A stretch of DNA of 43,876 bases from CAYLJO01 sp964383905 (GCA_964383905.1 CAYLJO010000024.1:1-43876), one strand, 5' to 3'; positions 25,850-33,186 are shown, counted from the stretch's first letter. Notes: generated by a model not told the origin, from the letters alone. Numbers and translations are program-made.

Positions 25850-26181
25850 CGCCACCTCCTTCGAGCCGCCGACGGGTAGTCGGTTGGCAGAGAGCAGGAA
25901 TTGCTAAAGCTGGAGACGCAGGAGGCGAGGCCGGCGCCGTAAGCCGTTGAAGTCCAGCATGAATGCGGTTCTAGAGGGCGAGACGATATGCCAGATTGAA
26001 GGCGGAGTCAATGGTTTTACGGGGCGCCTTGAGCCGCCCGTCGGCCTGAATGGCCCCAGGGCCATCCCAGCTATAACGTCGCCCTGATGATAATTTCCGG
26101 GTACTGCATTATGATAGCCTATCGGGGAGTGGTCGGAAATATGCACCCGGGGCGTGTCACGGAAATTTATGAGGAGGAAAG

Positions 26182-26409
26182 ATGTCCAACAAGAACCGTA
26201 ATAGAGTTAATCAGCCCCCGACGGGCGAAGGAAAGAAGCAGAGTCCTCGTGCGGGTGAAGCGAACAAGCTGAGCAAGCGCTCGGAGGTGCTGCAGGCGCA
26301 ACGCAATCATCCGGAGGAAAATATTGGAACGTCGGATGAGGAGATGGCTTCCGGGTCCACCCCGCCCGAGGAGAAGCCCAATCCGAAAAGGCCAAAGGCC
26401 GGGCGCTAG
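26182..26409 (+). CDS. Small hydrophilic protein of unknown function
   Basis: 75 residues after a strong ribosome site (GAGGAGGAAAG, then ATG 26182). The sequence is highly charged and probably disordered (MSNKNRNRVNQPPTGEGKKQ, RSEVLQAQRNHPEENIGTSD, PPEEKPNPKRPKAGR). It resembles small stress-type hydrophilic proteins in composition only; no family recognised. Confidence 0.65.
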   Translation: MSNKNRNRVNQPPTGEGKKQSPRAGEANKLSKRSEVLQAQRNHPEENIGTSDEEMASGSTPPEEKPNPKRPKAGR

Positions 26410-26449
26410 TCAGGCATCCGAGCGTTTCGGAAAGTGCCGGTCGGGTCTA

Positions 26450-26469
26450 CGGTGAGCCATGGCTCACCG
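26450..26469. repeat. Perfect 20-bp palindrome
   Basis: CGGTGAGCCATGGCTCACCG reads the same on both strands. It lies 40 bp after the small hydrophilic gene and about 140 bp beyond the 3' end of the RepA-like gene. It may mark the edge of the replication module or be a member of the short intergenic palindromes seen elsewhere here. Confidence 0.8.
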
Positions 26470-26607
26470 CGGAGGGGCCCGAGGGGGATTGAGGCCTTCT
26501 TAGTGATCCGGTTTTCCTCCACGCCTTCGGCGGCGAATGTTTTTTGAACCGGCACTCAACTGCCGGAATCCCTTCATCGTCGCCCTGTTCAATTCTTATC
26601 TTCCGAC

Positions 26608-27813
26608 TTACGCTGGGTCAGTGGCCGGCGCGTTTGGGCGCGTAGCTTCACACTCCCGCTCGGCCGCCTGAGAAGCGGCACATTCCCGCACACGCCGGGC
26701 GTCCTCCGGAAGCAGAAACCCGCCCGATTCAACGCTCATACCGGAGATCGTCCGGTCAATCGACTGGCCCTGCTCGATCAGCAAAGCCACGCAGGCGCAG
26801 GCGTACTGTTCAACCTCCTCGCTCGAGAGGGGCCGAGCCGTGGCCTGCTGCCCGTCCGCGTGCCCGGGCGCCGGTTCTGCGACTCGATTCCCCTGGGCGG
26901 CGTGGCCTCGGGATCCGGTTTCGTTAACCAATCCGTACCTGCGGAGCACGTCGTAGGCCTCGCGCTGCCCGACCCGCACGGCTTTCGGAAGCCCATTTTT
27001 CTCGAACCATTCGCGGGTGCGCGCGTACTCACGCGCGCAGGTGGCCGCCAGGCGTGGCTCGAGCCTTCTTGTGACCGACTCGATGATCTCCTCCACGCAG
27101 GTCTCGACCGGGGGCGACGAAAAGCGATTATCTTGTGGCCCCGGCCTCACCCGCTCCCTGGCCGCGGGTACGGGCCCGCTGGGAGTTGGGGGCGCTTCCC
27201 GTGCGGGCTCGGTCGGGAACAGGCCCATTTGGTTGGCGACCACCTGTTGTTCCGCGCCGTTTTCCGGCGCGCGGGGATCTTTATCTGTCTCTAAAACCTC
27301 TTCTAAACAAGCGAAGCTATCCTTAAAGGGTGTGGCAGCGGGTGAAGTATGAGGCAAAGCGGGTGAAGCACGAACGAGCCGCAAATTTTTTTGTTGGGCG
27401 GGATTCGCCGTGGCGATTGAGGAGGAGGCGCGGTTGATGAAGATACGTATCCCGACGCCGTTCTTCCCGGCGTGATAGCCGATGATTCCCTGCCGGTGCA
27501 TCCACGACAGTGCCTTTTTCGCCGTCGCGCCCGCCACCCCGAGCAGTTCCAGCATCTGCATCCATGCGGTCTGCCAGTCCCCTTCCTTTTCCGCGCCGGT
27601 AAAGTGAAGCACGCCCTCGCGCTCCCAGTGGGAGCGTGGGGCGTTGACCAGCGAGAGGTATATTTTGCTCATCGAGGGGGTGATCCGGCACGCCTCCGCT
27701 GAGGTCAGTGAGGCGATTATCTCGCAATCAATTTGGCGGAAGTTGGTCCGGTACTCGCCCGGCTGGAGCCGTGTCCGCCTGACAAAGCGCGTCGCATCTG
27801 TGATCGCCGACAT
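26608..27813 (-). CDS. RepA-like winged-helix protein of a plasmid-type replication module
   Basis: 401 residues. ATG 27813 has AAGGTGAG about 7 bp upstream. Residues about 20-125 look like a winged helix (YRTNFRQIDCEIIASLTSAE, GATAKKALSWMHRQGIIGYH, then the wing KNGVGIRIFINRASS). This type is seen in plasmid initiators and in DnaD/phage replication proteins. The middle is a Pro/Ala/Gln-rich linker. The C-terminal third is helical (CVEEIIESVTRRLEPRLAAT, REWFEKNGLPKAVRVGQREA, SEEVEQYACACVALLIEQ). It is divergent from the HTH-ParA genes, with iteron cluster 1 in the gap. That is the classic place for an initiator and its binding sites. The family is not identified with certainty. Confidence 0.65.
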   Translation of the reverse strand: MSAITDATRFVRRTRLQPGEYRTNFRQIDCEIIASLTSAEACRITPSMSKIYLSLVNAPRSHWEREGVLHFTGAEKEGDWQTAWMQMLELLGVAGATAKKALSWMHRQGIIGYHAGKNGVGIRIFINRASSSIATANPAQQKNLRLVRASPALPHTSPAATPFKDSFACLEEVLETDKDPRAPENGAEQQVVANQMGLFPTEPAREAPPTPSGPVPAARERVRPGPQDNRFSSPPVETCVEEIIESVTRRLEPRLAATCAREYARTREWFEKNGLPKAVRVGQREAYDVLRRYGLVNETGSRGHAAQGNRVAEPAPGHADGQQATARPLSSEEVEQYACACVALLIEQGQSIDRTISGMSVESGGFLLPEDARRVRECAASQAAERECEATRPNAPATDPA

Positions 27814-27957
27814 GGTCTTTACTCACCTTCTTATCCTGCTCCCGCCAGCCTCTCGGAGACCGGCTGGCGGGGCGATTTATTTCGCAGGGAGGATTCAACC
27901 TCGATGCGGGCCTGTTCTATCACGCCCTTTTTTTCTTGACAATCCGGGACATTTTTT

Positions 27958-28056
27958 ACCGTGGTTAAATCTACCGTGGTGGATTCGACCGGGGTGCGAT
28001 GTACCGGGGTAGAATCTACCGGGGTAAAATCTACCGGGGTAGATTCGACCGGGGTA
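27958..28056. repeat. Iteron cluster 1: seven tandem 15-bp units
   Basis: Units of exactly 15 bp start at 27958, 27973, 27988, 28003, 28018, 28033 and 28048. The first two are diverged (ACCGTGGT core); the others share ACCGGGGT, and the last is complete only in its core. The consensus can be written TCTACC-GG-GGTAGA, a 6-bp inverted repeat around two bases. The cluster lies between the RepA-like gene and the HTH gene, as expected for an iteron origin or partition site. The minus strand carries the same unit type as clusters 2 and 3. Confidence 0.92.
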
Positions 28057-28149
28057 CGGCGGAAATTGATGGAAAGCGATGTAAAAGGTATTGACGTAAT
28101 GGAAAAGGATCAGTACAGTTTGCCCGAGTTGCGGGAGGTTAACAGATAA
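27961..28149 (+). CDS. Possible small protein encoded through iteron cluster 1
   Basis: A frame runs from GTG 27961 through the iterons (V-K/D/E-S-T-G-V pentapeptides) into a charged segment (RRKLMESDVKGIDVMEKDQY, then SLPELREVNR). It ends at TAA 28147-28149, 2 bp before the HTH gene ATG. No ribosome site is visible for GTG 27961; an internal ATG at 28069 would give a short product. The frame may simply be open because a 15-bp unit has no stops. Its tight junction with the HTH gene and the similarity to the repeat peptide in the third partition protein justify listing it. Confidence 0.3.
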   Translation: MVKSTVVDSTGVRCTGVESTGVKSTGVDSTGVRRKLMESDVKGIDVMEKDQYSLPELREVNR

Positions 28150-28151
28150 AC

Positions 28152-28355
28152 ATGGCAAATATAAATGTGTCGAAGGAATGGATGACGACGACCGAGGCGA
28201 CGAGCTATCTGGGCGTCTCGTCCAAGACAATGACGAGGCTGATTCGCGAAGGGGTGATCAACACGCATCATCACCCGCTGGACCGCCGGAAAAAGCTGGT
28301 CCGCTTTGCCGAGATCGTGCTGTTAAAGGAGGCTGCGGATCGCGTCGCGGCCTAG
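28152..28355 (+). CDS. Excisionase/MerR-type helix-turn-helix protein
   Basis: 67 residues, a single HTH_17-like domain: WMTTTEATSYLGVSSKTMTR, then LIREGVINTHHHPLDRRKKL and VRFAEIVLLKEA. The family binds DNA as small excisionase, AlpA or plasmid-maintenance regulators. GGGAGG lies about 13-14 bp before ATG 28152. It is 28 bp upstream of parA and downstream of iteron cluster 1, so it may regulate the operon or take part in partition or replication. Confidence 0.85.
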   Translation: MANINVSKEWMTTTEATSYLGVSSKTMTRLIREGVINTHHHPLDRRKKLVRFAEIVLLKEAADRVAA

Positions 28356-28383
28356 GTGAAGGTTGAAACGGCCCGGAGGGCGC

Positions 28384-29247
28384 ATGATGAGAAAAACGAC
28401 AACAATCGCGGTCGCCAATCAGAAGGGCGGGGTCGGCAAGACGACGACGGCAGTGAACCTTTCGGCCGCGCTGGCGCAGGCGAATTACGATGTGGCGCTG
28501 GTCGACTGTGACCCGCAGGCGCACGCCTCGACCTTCGTCTACGACCGCGAGAAGGCGGAAATTACGCTCACCGATGTGATCTGCACGCGCTGGAACCATT
28601 CGCAGCCGGGCCGCCCGACCCGCCTGCCGTTCGAGGATATCCGCAGCGCCGTTTACCAGACCTCATTCCCGCGCCTCGACATCATCCCCTCAAATCTGGG
28701 TATGGCCGCCTTTGACCGCGATACGGCGCAGGCGATTGATCGCCTGGAGGAGGCGCTGCGCGACATTGCCGAGCATTATGATTTCCTCATTCTCGACTGC
28801 CCCCCCAATCTGGGCCTTCTGTTTACGGCCTCGCTCAAAGCCGCCGAGCACGTGATCGTTCCGATCGCGGCGCAGTACCTGCCGCTCGAGGGCGTCGGGG
28901 ACCTTTTGCTGAGCCTTGACGAGCTGATTGCCCGCCGCAAGTTGAACATCCTAGGTGCTTTAATCACACTGTTCGATCCGCGTACGAATCTTTCGCGGAA
29001 CGCCGCCGAGGCCGTCCGCCAGGAGCCGATGCTGGGGCCGAAGATGTTTGAGACCGTTATTACCATTAACACTAAACTCGCCGAAGCCCCGGCCTATCAC
29101 GTGCCGATCTACGCCTACCAGGAGCAGTCGCAGGGCTCTGTCCGGGCCATTCAGCAGTTTGACGAGCTGGCGGCGGAAGTGCTCGACAGGCTGAAGATGC
29201 CGAGCCGGAAGAAGGATGAGAAGCGCTCGATACGCGTCGCCAAATAA
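28384..29247 (+). CDS. parA: ParA-type partition ATPase
   Basis: 287 residues from ATG 28384 (GGAGG with 5-bp spacing; the frame opens earlier at TTG 28363). Canonical motifs are present: deviant Walker A NQKGGVGKTTTAVNLSAAL with both Lys, Walker A' LVDCDPQAHAS and Walker B FLILDCPPNLG. ASLKAAEHVIVPIAAQYLPL and LITLFDPRTNLSRNAAEAVR follow. It resembles Soj-type ParA proteins lacking an N-terminal regulatory HTH; here the HTH is a separate upstream gene. ParA moves DNA cargo over the nucleoid together with a DNA-bound partner. No ParB is encoded nearby. The gene ending at 29866 is the best partner candidate. Confidence 0.95.
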   Translation: MMRKTTTIAVANQKGGVGKTTTAVNLSAALAQANYDVALVDCDPQAHASTFVYDREKAEITLTDVICTRWNHSQPGRPTRLPFEDIRSAVYQTSFPRLDIIPSNLGMAAFDRDTAQAIDRLEEALRDIAEHYDFLILDCPPNLGLLFTASLKAAEHVIVPIAAQYLPLEGVGDLLLSLDELIARRKLNILGALITLFDPRTNLSRNAAEAVRQEPMLGPKMFETVITINTKLAEAPAYHVPIYAYQEQSQGSVRAIQQFDELAAEVLDRLKMPSRKKDEKRSIRVAK

Positions 29248-29257
29248 GAAGTAAGCC

Positions 29258-29866
29258 ATGACCAAACAGACCAAAGAGAAGGCCGACCCGCGTCGTATCG
29301 GGCCCAAATTCGCGCGGAATGTGATCCCGGAGAACTTTCAGATCCGGCGGCCCGCTTCGCCGATGGCCGAACTGCTCGACGAGGCCAAGCGGTCAGACCC
29401 CACAGAATCGGCGGAATCGCCCGTCAAATCTACCCCGGTAGATTCTACCCCGGTAAAATCTACCCCGGTACATCTTACCCCGGTAGATTCTACCCCGGTA
29501 GAAATGCCCGGGGTCAAGGCGGAGACCACCCCCGTCCCGACCGCCAAACAGCTTCCCGCCCTGCCCGACTTCCTTGATCGGATCATGCCGCGTTTCCCCC
29601 CGGCGCGCCAGGCCATCCTCCTGCGACTTTACCGGTGGAGCGAGGGCGCTGAGCGGGAGATCATCGTCTCCACACCGCGGCTCGCCGCGAAGACTAATAT
29701 GGATGAGAAGGCGTGCCGCATGCACCTGCACGCGCTGATCACCGAGGGCTATTTGGTGCGCACGATGGACGGGGAACAGATCGCCAAGTTCGGCGGGAGC
29801 GATCGAACCGCACGCGGACTCCTGCTTAAGATATCCGCCAGAGCGTTGTCCGAGTTGTTGGATTGA
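29258..29866 (+). CDS. Third partition-module protein: pentapeptide repeats plus C-terminal winged helix
   Basis: 202 residues, 10 bp after parA. The N-terminal 45 residues are basic. Residues about 49-80 are six pentapeptides S/L-T-P-V-x (STPVDSTPVKSTPVHLTPVD), encoded exactly by iteron cluster 2. The C-terminal 100 residues look like a winged helix (FPPARQAILLRLYRWSEGAE, VSTPRLAAKTNMDEKACRMH, LHALITEGYLVRTM), similar to MarR/replication-protein folds. It fits a centromere-binding adaptor for ParA: an N-terminal tail that could stimulate the ATPase and a DNA-binding C-terminus. No ParB HTH or CTPase motif is visible. Family unknown to me; the role is inferred from gene order. Confidence 0.85.
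   Translation: MTKQTKEKADPRRIGPKFARNVIPENFQIRRPASPMAELLDEAKRSDPTESAESPVKSTPVDSTPVKSTPVHLTPVDSTPVEMPGVKAETTPVPTAKQLPALPDFLDRIMPRFPPARQAILLRLYRWSEGAEREIIVSTPRLAAKTNMDEKACRMHLHALITEGYLVRTMDGEQIAKFGGSDRTARGLLLKISARALSELLD
29431..29505. repeat. Iteron cluster 2, inside the coding sequence of the third partition gene
   Basis: Five exact 15-bp units start at 29431, 29446, 29461, 29476 and 29491 (core TACCCCGGTA), with degenerate units on both sides (CCCGTCAAATC and GCCCGGGGTC). The period equals five codons, so the repeat stays in frame and encodes S/L-T-P-V-x. The units are in the orientation opposite to cluster 1. Confidence 0.95.
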
Positions 29867-29870
29867 AATA

Positions 29871-29935
29871 GATGCTACCCCGGTAAAATCTACCCCGGTA
29901 GATTTTACCCCGGTAGATTTTACCGGGGTAGCATC
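29871..29935. repeat. Iteron cluster 3 forming a 20-bp perfect inverted repeat
   Basis: Three units with core TACCCCGGTA (29876, 29891, 29906) and one inverted core TACCGGGGTA (29921). The outer parts, 29871-29890 and 29916-29935, are exact complements over 20 bp (starting GATGCTACCCCGG, ending CCGGGGTAGCATC). It begins 5 bp after the stop of the third partition gene. It could be a partition or origin site, and the RNA form is a strong hairpin that might also end or protect the transcript. Confidence 0.93.
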
Positions 29936-30668
29936 CGGTCTTGTCTTGAGAGACCCATCACAAGGCACAAAAAGTGTGGAGCGGGGTCGCGATTGCCGGT
30001 TCTTCTAAGTAATAAGTCGGGCCATGTCATGATAAACCGAGTCTCGTCCGGGGAAGGGAAGAGATGGAAATTGAGAAGACACTACGGAATTGATCTCCGG
30101 ACAAGGTCGCGGCGTGATCCGTTTCCTGTGGTTTCACGCCGCAGGACTGACGTTCAGGTGAGGAGCGAGTTTGGGCCAAAGGGCTCGCCCTCAACCGGGA
30201 ACGATTGACGCGTCTGTTCAGAGTGGGTGGCTGCACGACGAGGTGATTAACTGCTTTCCATTCCACCGGATCGGTTGAGGCGCGAACCTGTCGCAAGCGC
30301 GGCCGGGAAGGGAAGCGGCCTTCGGGCCGCAAGGCCGGAGTTTTCATCCAAGCCCCCTCGCTTTCAAGCCCGACCAATGGATGAGTAGCTCCGTCATCTG
30401 ATGGTCGTTTCACAAAAGAAGTTCTACAGATAAGATCAGTAAATACTCACCGGGACAGACGGATGGTTCCACTACGGAGACAGAAGTGGAACCATCCGTC
30501 CGTCTCGGCTACCAGCTCGGCCTAATTTCAATTTCGGGATCAAGGGATCCCAGAAACGCACACTTTTTGACCCCCGTCCCGCATTCTCTTCACCCGCAAA
30601 GCCATAATTTCAGCCGCTCAACCGGGGAAACTGCCGGTGGCACAGTACTTTCTTAGCACTCTTGAAAA
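29936..30668. other. Intergenic region with two hairpins, no supported gene
   Basis: About 730 bp separating the partition module from the permease cluster. GCGGCC-TTCG-GGCCGC (30315-30330) is a UUCG-capped stem. GACGGATGGTTCCACT (30458-30473) is exactly repeated in inverse at 30485-30500 with an 11-nt loop. Neither is followed directly by a T-run. A 128-codon minus frame (30027-30413) has repeat-like, low-credibility sequence and was not accepted. Confidence 0.5.
30458..30500. repeat. Perfect inverted repeat, 16-bp arms and 11-nt loop
   Basis: Arms GACGGATGGTTCCACT and AGTGGAACCATCCGTC. It lies midway between the partition module and the ADOP cluster, so it could mark a junction or form an RNA hairpin. 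No transposase or terminal repeat partner was found. Confidence 0.85.
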
Positions 30669-30763
30669 AGCAGTCCGTTTGATACCCTGAGAAATTAAAG
30701 AAAGGTGGAGGAGTGATGATGGAAACGCTCTGGCAAGATCTCCGATACGGCCTGCGGGTGCTG
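30669..30763 (+). promoter_or_regulatory. ADOP leader, copy 1
   Basis: The 5' untranslated part and first 15 codons of the first permease. It aligns without gaps to 37138-37232 with about 14 mismatches in 95 by eye (shared words AGCAGTCCGTTTGA, ACCCTGAGAAAT, GTGGAGGAGTGATGATGG). Conservation outside the coding part suggests a shared promoter/ribosome-site region or a recent duplication. Confidence 0.75.
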
Positions 30764-33127
30764 CTCACCAGTCCAGGCTTCACTGTCGTGGCCGTCGTCA
30801 CGCTCGGCTTAGGCATCGGCGCGAACACAGCCATCTTCTCGGTCGTCAATGGCGTGTTGCTCAGGCCGCTGCCGTTTCCTCACTCGGACGAGCTGGTCGT
30901 TGTCAAAGATGAAAACGGCAAGACCGGCGAAACTATCCCGTCCGTCTCGCCGGCCGACTTCTTTGATTGGAAAGGTCAAAGCCAGTCCTTCAGCAGCCTC
31001 GCGGCTTACTCGGGCTGGTTCGTTACTCTGCTCGAAGCAGACCGGCCTGAAGTACTGCACGGCGCGCGCGTGACGGATGAGTTCTTCCAGACCTTACAAG
31101 TCCAGCCACTGCTCGGACGCGTCTTCCGACCCGATGAATTTAGAACCGGCAACAACGTCCTGATGTTGAGCCATCGCCTGTGGCAACGGCGCTTCGGCGG
31201 CGACCCAAACATCATCGGCAAAACCCTGGCGGTCGAAGAAGGCCGCATCACAATCGTCGGCGTGATGCCGGCGGAGTTCAATCTACCTGATTCGGCGGAA
31301 GCCTGGGTGCCCGTCGCGCAGGACTCCGGCGAGATGCACCTGCGCGCCGCCCGCCACTTCGAGACAGTGGCGCGGCTCAAGCCGCACGTCACGCCGGCGC
31401 AGGCCGAAGCCGAGATGCGCACCATCGCCGCGCGCTTGGCGAGCCAATACCCGGAGTCGGACGCAAACTGGAGCGTGCGTCTCGCGCCACTACGCGAGAC
31501 GCTCGTGGGCGATGTACGTCCGGCGTTGTTGATCCTCTTCGGCGCGGTCGGCCTGGTGTTGCTGATCGCGTGCGGCAACGTCACTAACCTGCTGCTCGCG
31601 CGGACGGCGACACGTTATAAAGAGCTGGCGATTCGCGCCGCGCTCGGTGCATCGCGTTGGCGCATGATCCGCCAATTAGTCTGCGAGAGTTTGCTGTTGT
31701 CGTGCGCTGGGGGCGCGCTCGGCGTACTGCTGGCGCAGTGGTGCGTAGGTGCGATTGTCTGGCTGGTCCCGAAAGACCTGCGTTCCCCGCGCATTGATGA
31801 GGCGCACATCGACCTGATGGTCCTTGGTTTCACCTGCGTCGTCGCGCTGCTCGTCGGTGTAGTCCTGGGCCTGGCTCCGGGGCTGAGAGCTTCGCGGCCC
31901 GATTTGCAGGAGTCGCTCAAGGAGAGCAGTCGGAGTGCGACCGCAGGCCGGCGTTTGCAACACGCGCGCGGCACGATGGTGGTCGCGGAAATCTCGCTCA
32001 CGCTGATGCTGCTGGCCGGAGCGGGGCTGCTGATCAGGAGTTTCGTGAAGTTGCAGCACGTTGAGCTCAGCTTCAATCAGGAACGGCTGATGGTCGTGCC
32101 GGTCAGCGCTTCGATGGCGAAGTACGCCGAGCCACAGTTGCGGGCCGCTTATTTCGAGCGTCTGGCCGCACAGGTGCAAACATTGCCAGGCGTGCAGTCG
32201 GTCGCAACCGCTTCATGTGCGCCGCTGATGTACACGATGTTTTTCCCGTTCGCGATTGAAGGCCGGACGAACCCGAACGAAGTGCCGCAGGCCTGGTACA
32301 ACGCCGTCAGCCCGAACTACTTCGAGTTGATGGGCATCGGCGCGCTCGCCGGCCGCGAGTTCACGGACCACGACCGCGCCGGCATGCCGAACGTCGCCGT
32401 CATCAACGAGACAATGCGGCGGCGCTATTTCGCGGGCGAAGACCCGGTCGGCAAGCACCTCACGGTCAACTATCTGAACACGCCGATGACGTTTGAGATC
32501 ATTGGCGTCGTCAGAGACATCAAGCAGAAGTCGCTCGCCGCGCCGGCCAACGCGCAAATCTACGTCTCTTACCTGCAAGTGCCTTGGTTCAGCACGTCGC
32601 TCGTCATTCGCACGGCGGGTGAGCCGGGCAACGTGGTCGCTTTGGTGCAGCAGACCCTCCGCTCGATTGATCCGACACAGTCGGGCTCCGGCGCGAAAAC
32701 GATGGATGAGTTGCTCTCCGACTCTGTAGCGCGGCCGCGCTTCTACAGTCTAATGCTGGGCACCTTCGCCGCGCTGGCATTGCTCTTGGCCGCGATCGGC
32801 ATCTACGGCGTGATCTCATATGCGGTGACACAGCGCACGCACGAGATCGGCATCCGCATGGCCTTGGGCGCGCAAAGCAGGGACGTGCTTCGTTTAGTGG
32901 TGCAGGAGGGCATGACGTTAGTGCTGGTCGGGGTGGGAATGGGCGTGCTCGGCGCGATAGCTACGACGCGCTTGCTGAAGGGCCTACTCTTCGGCGTGAG
33001 CGCCACCGACCCACTGACGTTGGCGGGCGTCTCGATCCTCTTGGCGGCGGTGGCGCTTGTGGCTTGCTACGTCCCGGCGCGGCGGGCGACGAAGGTCGAT
33101 CCGATGGTCGCGCTCAGCTACGAGTAG
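30719..33127 (+). CDS. ADOP-type duplicated FtsX/MacB permease 1
   Basis: About 802 residues (ATG 30719 with GGAGG 7 bp upstream; ATG 30716 and GTG 30713 are in frame). The family N-terminus is ETLWQDLRYGLRVLLTSPGF, then the first helix and IGANTAIFSVVNGVLLRPLP. There are two halves, each a MacB_PCD periplasmic domain plus an FtsX unit. The first is near 270-400 (LVLLIACGNVTNLLLARTAT, KELAIRAALGASRWRMIRQL). The second is near 680-800 (IYGVISYAVTQRTHEIGIRM, ending PARRATKVDPMVALSYE). There is no ATP-binding domain and no ATPase gene nearby. Such orphan permeases are abundant in Acidobacteria; export or envelope roles are assumed, not shown. Confidence 0.95.
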   Translation: METLWQDLRYGLRVLLTSPGFTVVAVVTLGLGIGANTAIFSVVNGVLLRPLPFPHSDELVVVKDENGKTGETIPSVSPADFFDWKGQSQSFSSLAAYSGWFVTLLEADRPEVLHGARVTDEFFQTLQVQPLLGRVFRPDEFRTGNNVLMLSHRLWQRRFGGDPNIIGKTLAVEEGRITIVGVMPAEFNLPDSAEAWVPVAQDSGEMHLRAARHFETVARLKPHVTPAQAEAEMRTIAARLASQYPESDANWSVRLAPLRETLVGDVRPALLILFGAVGLVLLIACGNVTNLLLARTATRYKELAIRAALGASRWRMIRQLVCESLLLSCAGGALGVLLAQWCVGAIVWLVPKDLRSPRIDEAHIDLMVLGFTCVVALLVGVVLGLAPGLRASRPDLQESLKESSRSATAGRRLQHARGTMVVAEISLTLMLLAGAGLLIRSFVKLQHVELSFNQERLMVVPVSASMAKYAEPQLRAAYFERLAAQVQTLPGVQSVATASCAPLMYTMFFPFAIEGRTNPNEVPQAWYNAVSPNYFELMGIGALAGREFTDHDRAGMPNVAVINETMRRRYFAGEDPVGKHLTVNYLNTPMTFEIIGVVRDIKQKSLAAPANAQIYVSYLQVPWFSTSLVIRTAGEPGNVVALVQQTLRSIDPTQSGSGAKTMDELLSDSVARPRFYSLMLGTFAALALLLAAIGIYGVISYAVTQRTHEIGIRMALGAQSRDVLRLVVQEGMTLVLVGVGMGVLGAIATTRLLKGLLFGVSATDPLTLAGVSILLAAVALVACYVPARRATKVDPMVALSYE

Positions 33128-33186
33128 AGCAGGGGAAACGCTCTTCCCGGGTTCTCGTCGGAATAGAGGCTGGAAAGGAGAAATCA

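Noticed and set aside
27958..28056. CRISPR-like tandem repeats
   Set aside because: The unit is 15 bp repeated directly without spacers, and no cas genes are near; the pattern is that of iterons.
27895..28230. Minus-strand frame with Y-P-G-R-F-like repeats
   Set aside because: It is the complement of iteron cluster 1; the composition is repeat-driven, with no ribosome site.
29393..29968. Minus-strand frame over the third partition gene
   Set aside because: Antisense shadow; the repeats make both strands open. The plus frame has a ribosome site context, winged helix and operon position.
30027..30413. 128-codon minus frame in the gap before the permeases
   Set aside because: Low-complexity Arg/Pro/Ser composition, no motif and no ribosome binding site; probably chance.
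26450..30500. Insertion sequence or integrative element boundaries
   Set aside because: No transposase, integrase, tRNA target or matching direct repeats were found at the edges.
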